This document shows, piece after piece, positions 23,161 to 33,160 of a stretch of 64,000 nucleotides of DNA. Made by a program: the position numbers and the translations under genes. Position 1 is the first letter of the stretch. Each line of letters begins with the position of its first letter. This DNA is from Streptomyces sp. NBC_00459 (GTDB taxonomy: Bacteria > Actinomycetota > Actinomycetes > Streptomycetales > Streptomycetaceae): the NCBI RefSeq assembly GCF_036013955.1, contig NZ_CP107903.1:8122001-8186000 (forward strand), read 5' to 3'. The notes beneath the pieces were generated by a model. That model searched no databases. It was not told the DNA's origin and saw only the letters and a program-made list of their open reading frames with translations.

Positions 23161-24351
23161 GTGAGACGTATGACAGCTCGACCCGCGAACGCCCATCAGG
23201 CCCGGCTGCTGCGCCTGTTGCGTGACGGCGGGCCCAACTCCCGGGCCCAGCTGGGGGACCAGGTCGACCTGTCGCGGTCCAAGCTGGCCGTGGAGGTGGA
23301 CCGGCTCCTGGAGACGGGCCTGATCGTGGCCGACGGACTCGCCGCCTCGCGAGGCGGTCGCCGCTCCCACAACATCCGGCTCGCCCCCGCCCTGCGCTTC
23401 CTCGGCGTCGACATCGGCGCGACCTCGATCGACATCGCGGTCACCAACGCCGAACTGGAAGTGCTGGGACACCTCAACCAGCCCATGGACGTCCGCGAGG
23501 GCCCGGTCGCGGTCTTCGAGCAAGTCCTGTCCATGGCGGCCAAGTTGAGAGCCTCCGGGCTCGCGGAGGGGTTCGACGGCGCCGGAATCGGCGTCCCCGG
23601 TCCGGTCCGCTTCCCCGAAGGCGTACCGGTCGCTCCGCCGATCATGCCCGGCTGGGACGGCTTCCCCGTACGGGAGGCGCTCAGCCAGGAGCTGGGCTGC
23701 CCGGTGATGGTCGACAACGACGTGAACCTGATGGCGATGGGGGAGCAGCACGCGGGCGTCGCCCGTTCCGTGGGCGACTTCCTCTGCGTCAAGATCGGCA
23801 CCGGTATCGGCTGCGGCATCGTCGTCGGCGGTGAGGTCCACCGCGGTGTCACCGGCAGCGCCGGCGACATCGGTCACATCCAGGCGGTACCCGACGGGCG
23901 CCCCTGCGCCTGCGGCAACCGGGGCTGCCTGGAAGCCCACTTCAGCGGCGCCGCTCTCGCCCGCGACGCCAAAGAGGCGGCCCAACAAGGACGTTCGGCG
24001 GAACTCGCGGCCCGGTGGGAGGCGAGCGGCGCCCTGAGCGCCGTCGACGTCGCCGCCGCCGCTGCCGCCGGGGACGCCACCTCGCTCGACCTGATCCGCG
24101 AGGGCGGCAACCGCACCGGCCAGGTCATCGCCGGTCTGGTCAGCTTCTTCAACCCCGGCCTGGTGGTGATCGGCGGCGGGGTGACCGGCCTCGGCCACAC
24201 CCTGCTCGCCGCGATCAGAACCCAGGTCTACCGCCAGTCGCTGCCACTGGCCACGGGCAACCTGCCCATCGTCCTGGGGGAGTTGGGCCCCACCGCCGGA
24301 GTCATCGGCGCGGCCCGCCTCATCAGCGACCACCTGTTCTCACCCGCGTAA
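23161..24351 (+). CDS. ROK-family transcriptional regulator
   Basis: 396 aa. N-terminal winged HTH (about 10-65: LLRDGGPNSRAQLGDQVDLSRSKL), then a ROK kinase-like domain with LGVDIGATSIDIAV, VMVDNDVNLMAMGE and the zinc motif PCACGNRGCLE. GTG start chosen with GGAGGGG upstream; a second start three codons on (MTARPANAH) is possible. It directly precedes the ribose-type ABC operon in the same direction, so it probably controls that transporter and the downstream sugar dehydrogenase genes. ROK regulators sense sugars or sugar phosphates. Confidence 0.9.
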   Translation: MRRMTARPANAHQARLLRLLRDGGPNSRAQLGDQVDLSRSKLAVEVDRLLETGLIVADGLAASRGGRRSHNIRLAPALRFLGVDIGATSIDIAVTNAELEVLGHLNQPMDVREGPVAVFEQVLSMAAKLRASGLAEGFDGAGIGVPGPVRFPEGVPVAPPIMPGWDGFPVREALSQELGCPVMVDNDVNLMAMGEQHAGVARSVGDFLCVKIGTGIGCGIVVGGEVHRGVTGSAGDIGHIQAVPDGRPCACGNRGCLEAHFSGAALARDAKEAAQQGRSAELAARWEASGALSAVDVAAAAAAGDATSLDLIREGGNRTGQVIAGLVSFFNPGLVVIGGGVTGLGHTLLAAIRTQVYRQSLPLATGNLPIVLGELGPTAGVIGAARLISDHLFSPA

Positions 24352-24479
24352 GACGACTCCGTACCCACGTCACCCGACGCACACCACCAGCACAGCGCCC
24401 TGCTCTGCCCTGCGCAAACGCCTGCCCAGCAAGCGATCCACCCTGCAACCGGCCCGCACGCCCGCCAAGGGGAACCGTC

Positions 24480-26057
24480 ATGGCACCAGAACCACCGCTG
24501 CTCAGCATGTCCGGCATCACCAAGTCGTTCCCCGGAGTCCGCGCCCTCGACGGCGTCGACCTCGACGTCCAGGCCGGCGAAGTGCACTGTCTGCTCGGCC
24601 AGAACGGCGCCGGGAAGTCCACCCTCATCAAGGTCCTGGCCGGCGCCCACCAGCCCGACGACGGCACGATCAGCTGGCGCGGCGAGCCGGTCACCCTGCG
24701 CTCGCCCATCGCCGCCATGCGTCTCGGCATCGCCACCATCTACCAGGAACTCGACCTGGTGGAGCATCTGTCGGTGGCCGAGAACGTCCACCTCGGCCAT
24801 GAACCCACGGCCGCCGGATTCGTCGTACGGGGAAAGGCGGCCAAGGCGTCGACTGCCGCACTGCTCAAGCGACTCGGGCACCCGGAGGTCGATCCCGGGC
24901 GCCTGGTCGGGGAGTTGTCGGCGGCGCAGCAGCAGATCGTGTCGATGGCGCGGGCACTCTCCCACGACGTACGGCTGATCGTCATGGACGAGCCCTCCGC
25001 CGCGCTCGACCCGGAGGAGGTCGACAACCTCTTCCGGATCGTCGGCGACCTGACCGCCGACGGGGTCGCCGTCGTCTACATCTCGCACCGGCTGGAGGAG
25101 ATCCGCCGCATCGGCGACCGCGTGACCGTGCTCAAGGACGGCCGCGCGGTGGCCGGCGGACTCCCCGCCAAGTCCACGCCGACCCGCGAGGTCGTCGCCC
25201 TGATGACCGGCCGGAACGTCGAGTACGTGTTCCCGGAGCGCCGCACGACACCACAGGACGTGGGCGCCGTACCGGTCCTCGAAGTCCAGGGGCTGGCCAG
25301 GCAAGGCGAGTTCGCGCCCGTCGACCTCACCGTCCGCCCCGGCGAGATCGTCGGCCTCGCCGGACTGGTCGGGTCCGGACGCTCGGAGATCCTGGAGACG
25401 ATCTACGGCGCCCGCAGACCGACCGCCGGTCAAGTCATCGTCGACGGAAAGGCGTTGAGGCCCGGCAGCGTACGCGCCGCAGTGCGCGCCGGGCTCGGGC
25501 TCGCCCCCGAGGAACGCAAGGCGCAGGCCCTGCTGATGCTGGAGTCCGTCACCCGCAATGTGTCGGTCTCCTCCATCTCCCGCTTCGCACACGGCGGTTG
25601 GATCGACCGGGGCGCCGAACTGGGCGCCGCCCGCGCCGCCACCCGCGAGCTGTCGCTACGGCCCGACAACCCCTCCGTACCCGTCCGCACCCTCTCCGGC
25701 GGCAACCAGCAGAAGGCGGTCCTCGCCCGCTGGCTGCTGCGCGGCTGCCGTGTCCTGCTGCTCGACGAACCCACCCGGGGCGTCGACGTCGGAGCCCGCG
25801 CCGAGCTGTACGCGGTGATCCGCCGCCTAGCCGACGAGGGCCTCGCCGTCCTGCTGGTCTCCAGCGAAGTGCCCGAGGTGCTCGGCCTCGCCGACCGTGT
25901 CCTGGTCCTGCGCGAGGGCCAGGTCGTCCACACGGCACCCGCCCGCGAACTCGACGAACACCGCGTGCTCGACCTCGTGATGGAAGGAGCCCCTGTGGCC
26001 AGCGCATCCTCTGCGGCCGGCAGCTCTGCGGCCGGTGAAAGGGGCCCCGCATCATGA
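24480..26057 (+). CDS. Sugar ABC transporter ATPase (RbsA/MglA type, two domains)
   Basis: 525 aa tandem ATPase. Domain 1: Walker A GQNGAGKST, signature degenerate as GELSAAQQQ, Walker B LIVMDEPSAAL. Domain 2: Walker A replaced by GLVGSGRSE (as in RbsA/MglA/AraG), signature LSGGNQQK, Walker B VLLLDEPTRGVD. The degenerate second Walker A is normal for CUT2 transporters, which carry single sugars or cyclitols. Low-complexity Ala/Ser tail. AAGGGGA before the ATG; the stop overlaps the permease start by four bases, so they are coupled. Confidence 0.95.
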   Translation: MAPEPPLLSMSGITKSFPGVRALDGVDLDVQAGEVHCLLGQNGAGKSTLIKVLAGAHQPDDGTISWRGEPVTLRSPIAAMRLGIATIYQELDLVEHLSVAENVHLGHEPTAAGFVVRGKAAKASTAALLKRLGHPEVDPGRLVGELSAAQQQIVSMARALSHDVRLIVMDEPSAALDPEEVDNLFRIVGDLTADGVAVVYISHRLEEIRRIGDRVTVLKDGRAVAGGLPAKSTPTREVVALMTGRNVEYVFPERRTTPQDVGAVPVLEVQGLARQGEFAPVDLTVRPGEIVGLAGLVGSGRSEILETIYGARRPTAGQVIVDGKALRPGSVRAAVRAGLGLAPEERKAQALLMLESVTRNVSVSSISRFAHGGWIDRGAELGAARAATRELSLRPDNPSVPVRTLSGGNQQKAVLARWLLRGCRVLLLDEPTRGVDVGARAELYAVIRRLADEGLAVLLVSSEVPEVLGLADRVLVLREGQVVHTAPARELDEHRVLDLVMEGAPVASASSAAGSSAAGERGPAS

Positions 26058-27073
26058 CGCAACCCGTGTCCCCGCCGCGCGACAGCACCGACAAGATCCC
26101 GTCGGCCGGTCAACTCCCGGCCTGGCGGACCATGGTGGCCCGCGCCGACGTCCGCACCCTCTCCCTCCTCGGCGTGCTCGCCGCGCTGATCGTCGTCGGC
26201 GGCATCACCAAGCCCGACGAGTTCCTCGACACCCGCAACCTCCAACTCGTCCTCACCCAGGCCTCGGTGATCGGTGTCGTCACCGTCGGCATGACCTTCG
26301 TCATCATGTCGGGCGGCATCGACCTGTCGGTCGGCGCGATCGTCGCCCTCTCCTCCGTGTGGGCGACCACCGTCGCCACCCAGGAGTACGGATTCGCGGG
26401 CATCCTCTTCACCGCGGTGCTCGTCGGAGTGGCCTGCGGACTGGTCAACGGCCTGCTCATCGCGTACGGCGGGATGGTCCCGTTCATCGCCACGCTCGCC
26501 ATGCTGGCCTCGGCGCGCGGACTCGCCCTCCAGATCACGGACGGCGCGACACAGATCGTCACGATCGACAGCGTTCTCGACCTCGGCGAGCGTGACGCGT
26601 ACATCCTCGGCATCCCGCCGCTGGTCATGGTCTTCGCGGTAGTGACGATCCTCGGCTGGCTGATCCTGAACCGCACCACCTTCGGCCGCCGCACGGTCGC
26701 CGTGGGCGGCAACGCGGAGGCGGCCCGCCTGGCCGGCATCGACGTACGCCGCCAGCGCCTCTACCTCTACCTCCTGTCCGGACTGTGCTGCGGGATCGCC
26801 GCCTTCCTGCTGATCATCCTGACCGGCTCGGGCCAGAACACCAACGGCAACCTGTACGAGCTCGACGCCATCGCCGCCGCGATCATCGGCGGCACCCTGC
26901 TCAGCGGGGGTCGCGGCACCATCGTCGGCTCCGTCCTGGGCGTCCTGATCTTCATCACCATCACCAACATCTTCGCCCTGAACAACCTGCAGAGCGATGT
27001 GCAGCAGATCGCCAAGGGCGCGATCATCGTCGCCGCCGTGCTCGTCCAGCGCCGTACCGCAAGCACGACCTGA
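26054..27073 (+). CDS. Sugar ABC transporter permease (RbsC type)
   Basis: 339 aa, eight to ten membrane helices. CUT2 permease hallmarks: MSGGIDLSVGAIVALSS, VNGLLIAYGGMVPFIATLAMLASARG, and the EAA-like AVGGNAEAARLAGIDVRRQRL cytoplasmic loop, then IIGGTLLSGGRGTIVGSVLG. Starts inside the ATPase stop codon region (ATGA overlap). Partner of the ATPase and lipoprotein. Confidence 0.95.
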   Translation: MTQPVSPPRDSTDKIPSAGQLPAWRTMVARADVRTLSLLGVLAALIVVGGITKPDEFLDTRNLQLVLTQASVIGVVTVGMTFVIMSGGIDLSVGAIVALSSVWATTVATQEYGFAGILFTAVLVGVACGLVNGLLIAYGGMVPFIATLAMLASARGLALQITDGATQIVTIDSVLDLGERDAYILGIPPLVMVFAVVTILGWLILNRTTFGRRTVAVGGNAEAARLAGIDVRRQRLYLYLLSGLCCGIAAFLLIILTGSGQNTNGNLYELDAIAAAIIGGTLLSGGRGTIVGSVLGVLIFITITNIFALNNLQSDVQQIAKGAIIVAAVLVQRRTASTT

Positions 27074-27090
27074 GGGAAGGGTTCACCGCC

Positions 27091-28140
27091 ATGCCAGAGC
27101 CGACTCCTTTCGCAAGCCGCAGAGGACTCCTCTTCGGGACCGCCGCCGTCGGGGCGGGAGTCCTGCTCGCCGGTTGCACCAGCAACGACCCCAGCGACGA
27201 GCCCGCCGCGAGCGACAACCAGCCGGCCGCCGCCGACACCCCCGGGAAGGCCGTCACCATCGGCTTCGCCGGACCGCAGGCCGACCACGGCTGGCTCAAC
27301 GCCATCAACGACAACGCCAAGAACCGGGCGAAGAAGTACTCCGACGTGACGCTGGAGATCACCGAGGGCTCGAACGACACCGCCGCGCAGATCGGCCAGA
27401 TCGAGACACTGATCAACAAGAAGGTCGACGTCCTGGTGATCCTGCCCGCCGACGGCAAGGCGCTCACCCAGGTCGGCCTGAAGGCGATGCGGGCCGGCAT
27501 CCCGGTCGTCAACCTGGACCGGATCTTCAACACCCCGCAGGCGTACCGCTGTTGGATAGGCGGCGACAACTACGGCATGGGCCTCAACGCCGGTCACTAC
27601 ATCGGCGAACAGCTCAAGGACGTGGACGACGCCAAGGTCATCGAACTCGCCGGCCTCGACAACCTGGAACTGACCAAGCAGCGCACCCAGGGCTTCGACG
27701 ACGCGTTGAAGAACTACCCGAACATCAAGAAGGTGGCCCGCCAGGCCGCCGAGTTCACGGTCGAGTCGGGCCAGGCCAAGATGGCCCAACTCCTGCAGGC
27801 GCAGCCCAGGTTCAACGCCCTGTGGAACCACGACGACGACCAGGGCGTGGGCGCGCTGCGGGCGATCGACCAGGCCGGCCGCGACGACTTCCTGATGGTC
27901 GGCGGCGCGGGCGCCCTCTCCGCCTTCCAGGCCATCAAGCAGGACAACGGTGTCCTGAAGGCGACGGTGCTCTATCCGCCCACGATGGCCGCGTCGGCGA
28001 TCGACCTGGCCCGGGCGCTGGGCCAGGGCAAGGGGGTGAGCGGCCTCTCCGAGTTCGAGATCCCGTCCTCCCTGACGCTCTACTCGGCGGTCGTCGACAA
28101 GGACAACGTCGACCAGTACATGCCGACCGGCTTCAAGTAG
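27091..28140 (+). CDS. Sugar-binding lipoprotein of the ABC transporter
   Basis: 349 aa. The leader has both a twin-arginine motif (SRRGLLFG) and a lipobox (LLAGC), so it is probably exported folded and lipid-anchored. The mature domain is a periplasmic-binding type 1 fold (VTIGFAGPQADHGW, VDVLVILPADGKALT, GGAGALSAFQAI) of the ribose/galactose/inositol class. It carries ligand to the permease. The Asp-rich WNHDDDQGVGAL resembles the ligand-contact segment of RbsB-like proteins. GGGAAGGG upstream. Ligand unknown; neighbours favour a keto-sugar, disaccharide or cyclitol. Confidence 0.93.
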   Translation: MPEPTPFASRRGLLFGTAAVGAGVLLAGCTSNDPSDEPAASDNQPAAADTPGKAVTIGFAGPQADHGWLNAINDNAKNRAKKYSDVTLEITEGSNDTAAQIGQIETLINKKVDVLVILPADGKALTQVGLKAMRAGIPVVNLDRIFNTPQAYRCWIGGDNYGMGLNAGHYIGEQLKDVDDAKVIELAGLDNLELTKQRTQGFDDALKNYPNIKKVARQAAEFTVESGQAKMAQLLQAQPRFNALWNHDDDQGVGALRAIDQAGRDDFLMVGGAGALSAFQAIKQDNGVLKATVLYPPTMAASAIDLARALGQGKGVSGLSEFEIPSSLTLYSAVVDKDNVDQYMPTGFK

Positions 28141-28190
28141 GACGACCGGCGGGGGCTGTAGGGGGCGAGGTTTTCACGCGTGCGGTTCCG

Positions 28191-28254
28191 CCGCGCCCTC
28201 AAGGGGCGCGGGGCTGTATCGATATGCAGCTCCGCCGCGTGGGCGCGACCAGCC
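28191..28254. repeat. Intergenic GC repeat (copy C, extended)
   Basis: CCGCGCCCT-CAA-GGGGCGCGG hairpin followed by a second palindromic part around CTGTATCGATATGCAG and ending CGCGACCAGCC, as in the copies at 5.3 and 15.4 kb. It separates the ABC operon from the dehydrogenase operon and may terminate or attenuate. Confidence 0.6.
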
Positions 28255-28310
28255 ACGACGAACCCGCGCCGACCCGCTGACCTCACCCCCACCACGAGGA
28301 GGACCTCCGA

Positions 28311-29531
28311 ATGGCACAGCCGCAGGCAGACGCCGCCGAGGACGGAAAGCCGGTCCTGGGCATCGGCATGGTCGGATACGCCTTCATGGGCGCAGCCCAC
28401 TCCCAGGGCTGGCGCACCGTGGGCCACGTCTTCGACCTGCCACGGCGCCCGGCGCTCGCCGCGATCTGCGGCCGAGACTCCCGTGCCGTCCGAGCGGCAG
28501 CGAACCAGCACGGCTGGGCGGCGGCCGAGACCGACTGGCGTGCCCTGATCGAACGGGACGACGTCGACCTCGTCGACATCTGCACCCCCGGCGACAGTCA
28601 CGCCGAGATCGCCCTCGCCGCCCTCGCCGCGGGCAAACACGTACTGTGCGAGAAGCCCCTCGCGAACACCGTCGAGGAAGCCGTGATGATGACTGCGGCG
28701 GCCGAAGAGGCCGAGCGGCGCGGCCAGTTGGCCATGGTCGGCTTCAACTACCGTCGGCTGCCCGCCACCGCACTCGCCCGTTCCATGGTCGCCGAGGGCA
28801 GGCTCGGCACTCTGCGACACGTACGGGTGACGTACCTTCAGGACTGGCTGGTGGACCCGGAGTTCCCGCTCACCTGGCGACTGCGCAAGGAGACGGCCGG
28901 GTCGGGCGCGCTCGGCGACCTGGGCGCCCATATCGTCGACCTCGCCCAGTACCTCGTGGGCGAGCCCCTTGCCGGAGTCTCCGCCCTCACCGAAACCTTC
29001 GTACGACAACGCCCGTTGCCCGGCGGTCCGACCAGCGGCCTGACCGCCACCGCGACCGCCGGCACCGGACGGGTCACCGTGGACGACGCCGCCGTGTTCA
29101 CCGGACGCTTCGAGTCGGGCGCCCTCGCCTCCTTCGAGGCCACCCGGTACGCGACCGGCCGCAAGAACGCACTGCGCATCGAACTCAACGGCGAACGAGG
29201 CTCGTTGGCCTTCGACCTGGAACGCCTCAACGAGCTCACCTACCACGACGGCACCGAACCCGCCACGCACGCGGGCTTCCGCCGCATCCTTGTCACCGAA
29301 CCCGACCACCCCTATCTGGACGCCTGGTGGCCGCCGGGCCACGGCCTCGGCTACGAGCACTCCTTCGTCCACCAGGCCCGCGACCTCGTCCTCGCGATAG
29401 CGGAGGGCAGCCGGCCCCGGCCGTCCTTCGCGGAGGGCCTCCAGGTGCAACGCGTCCTGGCGGCGGTCGAGGAGAGCGCGGAGAAGAACTCCGTCTACAC
29501 ACCCGTATCGATCTCATCCACAACGGTCTGA
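28311..29531 (+). CDS. Gfo/Idh/MocA-family sugar dehydrogenase
   Basis: 406 aa. Rossmann start GIGMVGYAFMGAAHSQGW, then the family motif CEKPLANTVEEA with the catalytic-region Lys, and the C-terminal sheet domain with LGDLGAHIVDLAQYL containing the usual His. NAD(P)-dependent oxidation of a sugar or cyclitol hydroxyl is the family reaction. GAGGAGG precedes the ATG. A TIM-barrel protein gene follows 15 bp later, a pairing seen in inositol, glucoside-3-dehydrogenase and 3-keto-sugar pathways. Confidence 0.9.
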   Translation: MAQPQADAAEDGKPVLGIGMVGYAFMGAAHSQGWRTVGHVFDLPRRPALAAICGRDSRAVRAAANQHGWAAAETDWRALIERDDVDLVDICTPGDSHAEIALAALAAGKHVLCEKPLANTVEEAVMMTAAAEEAERRGQLAMVGFNYRRLPATALARSMVAEGRLGTLRHVRVTYLQDWLVDPEFPLTWRLRKETAGSGALGDLGAHIVDLAQYLVGEPLAGVSALTETFVRQRPLPGGPTSGLTATATAGTGRVTVDDAAVFTGRFESGALASFEATRYATGRKNALRIELNGERGSLAFDLERLNELTYHDGTEPATHAGFRRILVTEPDHPYLDAWWPPGHGLGYEHSFVHQARDLVLAIAEGSRPRPSFAEGLQVQRVLAAVEESAEKNSVYTPVSISSTTV

Positions 29532-29546
29532 GGAGGCTCGACGAGA

Positions 29547-30551
29547 ATGCCGCGCGACTTCACACTCTTCACCGGCCAGTGGGCCGACCTGCCTCTCGAA
29601 GAGGTCTGCCGCCTCGCCCGTGACTTCGGCTACGACGGGCTCGAACTCGCCTGCTGGGGCGACCACTTCGAGGTCGACAAGGCCCTCGCGGACCCCTCCT
29701 ATCTGGCGAGCCGCCACCAGCTCCTCGACAAGTACGGCCTCAAGTGCTGGGCGATCTCCAACCACCTGGTCGGCCAGGCCGTCTGCGACGCCATCATCGA
29801 CGAACGGCATCAGGCGATCCTGCCCACCCGTATCTGGGGCGACGGCGACGCGGAGGGCGTACGACAGCGGGCGGCGGCCGAGATCGCCGACACCGCGCGG
29901 GCCGCCGCCGCCTTCGGCGTCGACACCGTCATCGGCTTCACCGGCTCGGCGATCTGGCACCTGGTCGCGATGTTCCCGCCCGCCCCCGAGTCGATGATCG
30001 ACCGCGGCTACCAGGACTTCGCCGACCGCTGGAACCCGATCCTCGACGTCTTCGACGCCCAGGGCGTGCGGTTCGCGCACGAGGTCCACCCGAGCGAGAT
30101 CGCCTACGACTACTGGACAACCCAGCGCGCGTTGAAGGCAGTTGACCACCGGCCCGCCTTCGGACTGAACTTCGACCCCTCGCACTTCGTGTGGCAGGAC
30201 CTCGACCCGGTCGGCTTCCTGTGGGACTTCCGCGACCGGATCTACCACGTCGACTGCAAGGAGGCCCGCAAGCGGCTCGACGGCCGCAACGGCCGCCTCG
30301 GCTCGCATCTGCCCTGGGGCGACCCGAGGCGCGGCTGGGACTTCGTGTCGGCAGGCCACGGCGACGTCCCGTGGGAGGACGTCTTCCGCATGCTGCGCTC
30401 CATCGACTACCGGGGCCCCATCTCCGTGGAGTGGGAGGACGCCGGCATGGACCGGCTCCAGGGCGCCCCCGAGGCACTGACCCGCCTCAAGGCGTACGAC
30501 TTCGACCCGCCGTCGGCCTCGTTCGACGCGGCGTTCGGCAGCAACGACTGA
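29547..30551 (+). CDS. Sugar phosphate isomerase/epimerase (TIM barrel)
   Basis: 334 aa, AP-endonuclease-2/xylose-isomerase-like barrel. Metal-ligand regions are visible: FAHEVHPSE (Glu), FGLNFDPSHFVWQ (Asp, His), YHVDCKEA (His/Asp) and ISVEWEDAGMD (Glu). This is the complete set for a divalent-metal epimerase or lyase. Coupled to the Gfo/Idh gene (GAGGAGG in the 15-bp gap). Likely acts on the dehydrogenase product; exact substrate unknown. Confidence 0.88.
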   Translation: MPRDFTLFTGQWADLPLEEVCRLARDFGYDGLELACWGDHFEVDKALADPSYLASRHQLLDKYGLKCWAISNHLVGQAVCDAIIDERHQAILPTRIWGDGDAEGVRQRAAAEIADTARAAAAFGVDTVIGFTGSAIWHLVAMFPPAPESMIDRGYQDFADRWNPILDVFDAQGVRFAHEVHPSEIAYDYWTTQRALKAVDHRPAFGLNFDPSHFVWQDLDPVGFLWDFRDRIYHVDCKEARKRLDGRNGRLGSHLPWGDPRRGWDFVSAGHGDVPWEDVFRMLRSIDYRGPISVEWEDAGMDRLQGAPEALTRLKAYDFDPPSASFDAAFGSND

Positions 30552-30634
30552 GTCGTTCCTGACTGTTCCGGGGTGACGGCGCACCCCGGCGTATCGCACC
30601 CGCATGTACCACGAGCTCCATTCTGGAGGCATTC

Positions 30635-33148
30635 GTGCACGCGAAAGACGGCCCCACCCGCACCGGAAGAATCGCGAGTCGCAGACGACACCCCCAAGTC
30701 CGCAGAGCACTCGCCCTGTTCACGGGCGCGCTGCTCGCCGGAGCGTCACTGACCCTGGTGGCACCCCAGGCCGGCGCAGCCGTCGCCGACCCGGCCACCG
30801 CCCCCACGGCGGCTGCCGCCGAGGACTTCCAGCAGGTCACCCTGGCCAAGGGTGAACCGGAGGTCGGCGAGCCCATGTCGCTCGCCGTTCTCCCGGACCG
30901 CTCGGTCCTGCACACCTCGCGCGACGGCGAACTCCGTATCACCGACGCCGCCGGAAACACCCGGCTGGCCGGCAAGCTCGACGTCTACTCCCATGACGAA
31001 GAGGGCCTCCAAGGCATCGGCGTGGACCCGCAGTTCAGCTCCAACCGTTTCATCTACCTCTACTACGCACCCCCGTTGAACACCCCGGCGGGCGACGCCC
31101 CCGAGACGGGCACCGCCGCCGACTTCGCGCCCTTCGACGGCGTCAACCGGCTCTCCCGGTTCGTCCTCAACGCCGACGGCACCCTGAACAAGGCCAGTGA
31201 GACGAAGGTCCTCGACGTCCCGGCCTCACGCGGCCTGTGCTGCCATGTCGGCGGCGACATCGACTTCGACGCGGCGGGCAACCTGTACCTGTCGACGGGC
31301 GACGACACCAACCCCTTCCAGTCCGACGGGTTCACGCCCATCGACGAGCGCGCGAACCGCAACCCGGCCTTCGACGCCCAGCGTTCGTCCGGCAACACCA
31401 ACGACCTGCGCGGCAAGATCCTGCGTATCAAGGTCAACGCGGACGGCTCCTACGCCGTCCCGGACGGCAACCTCTTCGCGCCCGGCACGGACAGGACACG
31501 CCCCGAGATCTACGCGATGGGCTTCCGCAACCCGTTCCGCTTCAGCGTCGACAGAGCGACCGGCATCATCTACATCGGCGAGTACGGACCCGACGCGGGC
31601 GCGGCCGACCCGGCCCGAGGCCCCGCGGGCCAGGTCGAGTTCGCCCGTGTCACCGGCCCCGGCAACTTCGGCTGGCCCTACTGCACCGGCGCCAACGACC
31701 CGTACGTGGACTACGACTTCGCGACCGGGACATCGGGCGCCGCCTTCGACTGTGCCGCCCCGAAGAACACCTCGCCCAACAACACCGGCCTCACCGACCT
31801 TCCCCCGGCGCAGGCCGCCTGGATCCCCTACAACGGCCCGTCCGTACCGGAGTTCGGCGACGGCTCGGAGTCACCGATGGGCGGCCCGGTCTACCACTAC
31901 GACGCCTCGCTCGACTCCCCGGTCAAGTTCCCGGAGGCCTACGACGGCGACTTCTTCGCCGGTGAGTTCGGCCGCCGCTGGATCAAGCGGATCAGCAGCG
32001 ACGCCGACGGGACCGTGCAGTCCATCAACGACATTCCGTGGACCGGCACCCAGGTGATGGACATGGCCTTCGGGCCGGACGGCGCGCTGTACGTACTCGA
32101 CTACGGCATCTCCTGGTTCGGCGGCGACGAGCACTCCGCCCTGTACCGCATCGAGAACGCCACCGACGGCCACTCCCCGGTCGCGCAGGCCGCCGCGGAC
32201 GTCACCTCCGGACAGGCCCCGCTGAAGGTGAGGTTCTCCTCCGCCGGGACCACCGACCAGGACGGCGACGCCCTCACCTACAGCTGGGACTTCGGCGACG
32301 GCGGAACATCCACCTCGGCGAACCCCTCCCACACGTACAGGAAGAACGGGACGTACACGGCGACGGTGACCGCGAAGGACACCACCGGCCGCACGGGCGG
32401 CGCGAGCGTCCAGGTCGTGGTCGGCAACACCGCACCCAAGGTGGTCCTCCAACTCCCGCAGGACGGGCAGCTGTTCGCATTCGGTGACGCCATCCCGTTC
32501 AAGGTGAGGGTCACCGACCGCGAGGACGGCCGGACCATCGACTGCACCAAGGTCCAGGTCACCTTCATCCTCGGCCACGACAGCCACGGCCACCCCCAGA
32601 CCTCGGCGAACGGCTGCTCCGGCACCATCCAGACCAGCGCCGACGGCGGCCACGACCCGAACGCCAACATCTTCGGGGTCTTCGACGCCCAGTACACCGA
32701 CCTCGGAGGCGGCGGCCAGGCACCCCTGACCACCCATGACCAGAACGTCATCCAGCCCACCCACCGCCAGGCCGAGCACTTCAACAACTCATCCGGCACA
32801 GCAGTGAGTTCACGGGAGTCCGCGAACGGCGGCAAGACGGTCGGCGACATCGACAACGGCGACTGGATCGCCTTCACGCCGTACGTCCTGAGCAATGCCA
32901 AGTCGCTCACGGCACGCGTCGCCTCGGCCGGCGCGGGCGGCAGACTGGAGATCCGCGCGGGTTCCCCGACCGGCAAGGTGCTGGGCCGTACGACCGTACC
33001 GGCGACCGGCGGCTGGGACACCTACCAGGACGTCACCGCCAGGCTGTCCCACGCCCCGCAGGGCACGACCACGCTCTATCTCGTCTTCAAGGGAGCCGCG
33101 AGCGGCGACCTGTACGAGGTGGACGACTTCTCCTTCACCACGGGCTGA
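30635..33148 (+). CDS. Secreted PQQ-dependent sugar dehydrogenase-like protein with PKD and CBM6-like domains
   Basis: 837 aa. Signal peptide about 1-48. Residues about 60-510 form a glucose/sorbosone-dehydrogenase propeller (DEEGLQGIGVDPQF, GLCCHVGGDIDFDAAGNLYLSTGD, YAMGFRNPFRFS, FIGEYGPDAG-like). PKD domain about 515-600 (YSWDFGDGGTSTSANPSHTY). About 710-837 is a CBM6/CBM35-like sandwich (ANGGKTVGDIDNGDWIAF). Oxidises sugars or carbohydrate ends outside the cell; needs PQQ, whose synthesis genes are not in view. GTG start with TGGAGG upstream. A ThuA gene follows 12 bp later, so the two are one operon. Confidence 0.9.
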   Translation: MHAKDGPTRTGRIASRRRHPQVRRALALFTGALLAGASLTLVAPQAGAAVADPATAPTAAAAEDFQQVTLAKGEPEVGEPMSLAVLPDRSVLHTSRDGELRITDAAGNTRLAGKLDVYSHDEEGLQGIGVDPQFSSNRFIYLYYAPPLNTPAGDAPETGTAADFAPFDGVNRLSRFVLNADGTLNKASETKVLDVPASRGLCCHVGGDIDFDAAGNLYLSTGDDTNPFQSDGFTPIDERANRNPAFDAQRSSGNTNDLRGKILRIKVNADGSYAVPDGNLFAPGTDRTRPEIYAMGFRNPFRFSVDRATGIIYIGEYGPDAGAADPARGPAGQVEFARVTGPGNFGWPYCTGANDPYVDYDFATGTSGAAFDCAAPKNTSPNNTGLTDLPPAQAAWIPYNGPSVPEFGDGSESPMGGPVYHYDASLDSPVKFPEAYDGDFFAGEFGRRWIKRISSDADGTVQSINDIPWTGTQVMDMAFGPDGALYVLDYGISWFGGDEHSALYRIENATDGHSPVAQAAADVTSGQAPLKVRFSSAGTTDQDGDALTYSWDFGDGGTSTSANPSHTYRKNGTYTATVTAKDTTGRTGGASVQVVVGNTAPKVVLQLPQDGQLFAFGDAIPFKVRVTDREDGRTIDCTKVQVTFILGHDSHGHPQTSANGCSGTIQTSADGGHDPNANIFGVFDAQYTDLGGGGQAPLTTHDQNVIQPTHRQAEHFNNSSGTAVSSRESANGGKTVGDIDNGDWIAFTPYVLSNAKSLTARVASAGAGGRLEIRAGSPTGKVLGRTTVPATGGWDTYQDVTARLSHAPQGTTTLYLVFKGAASGDLYEVDDFSFTTG

Positions 33149-33160
33149 GGGGAGTGCGCC

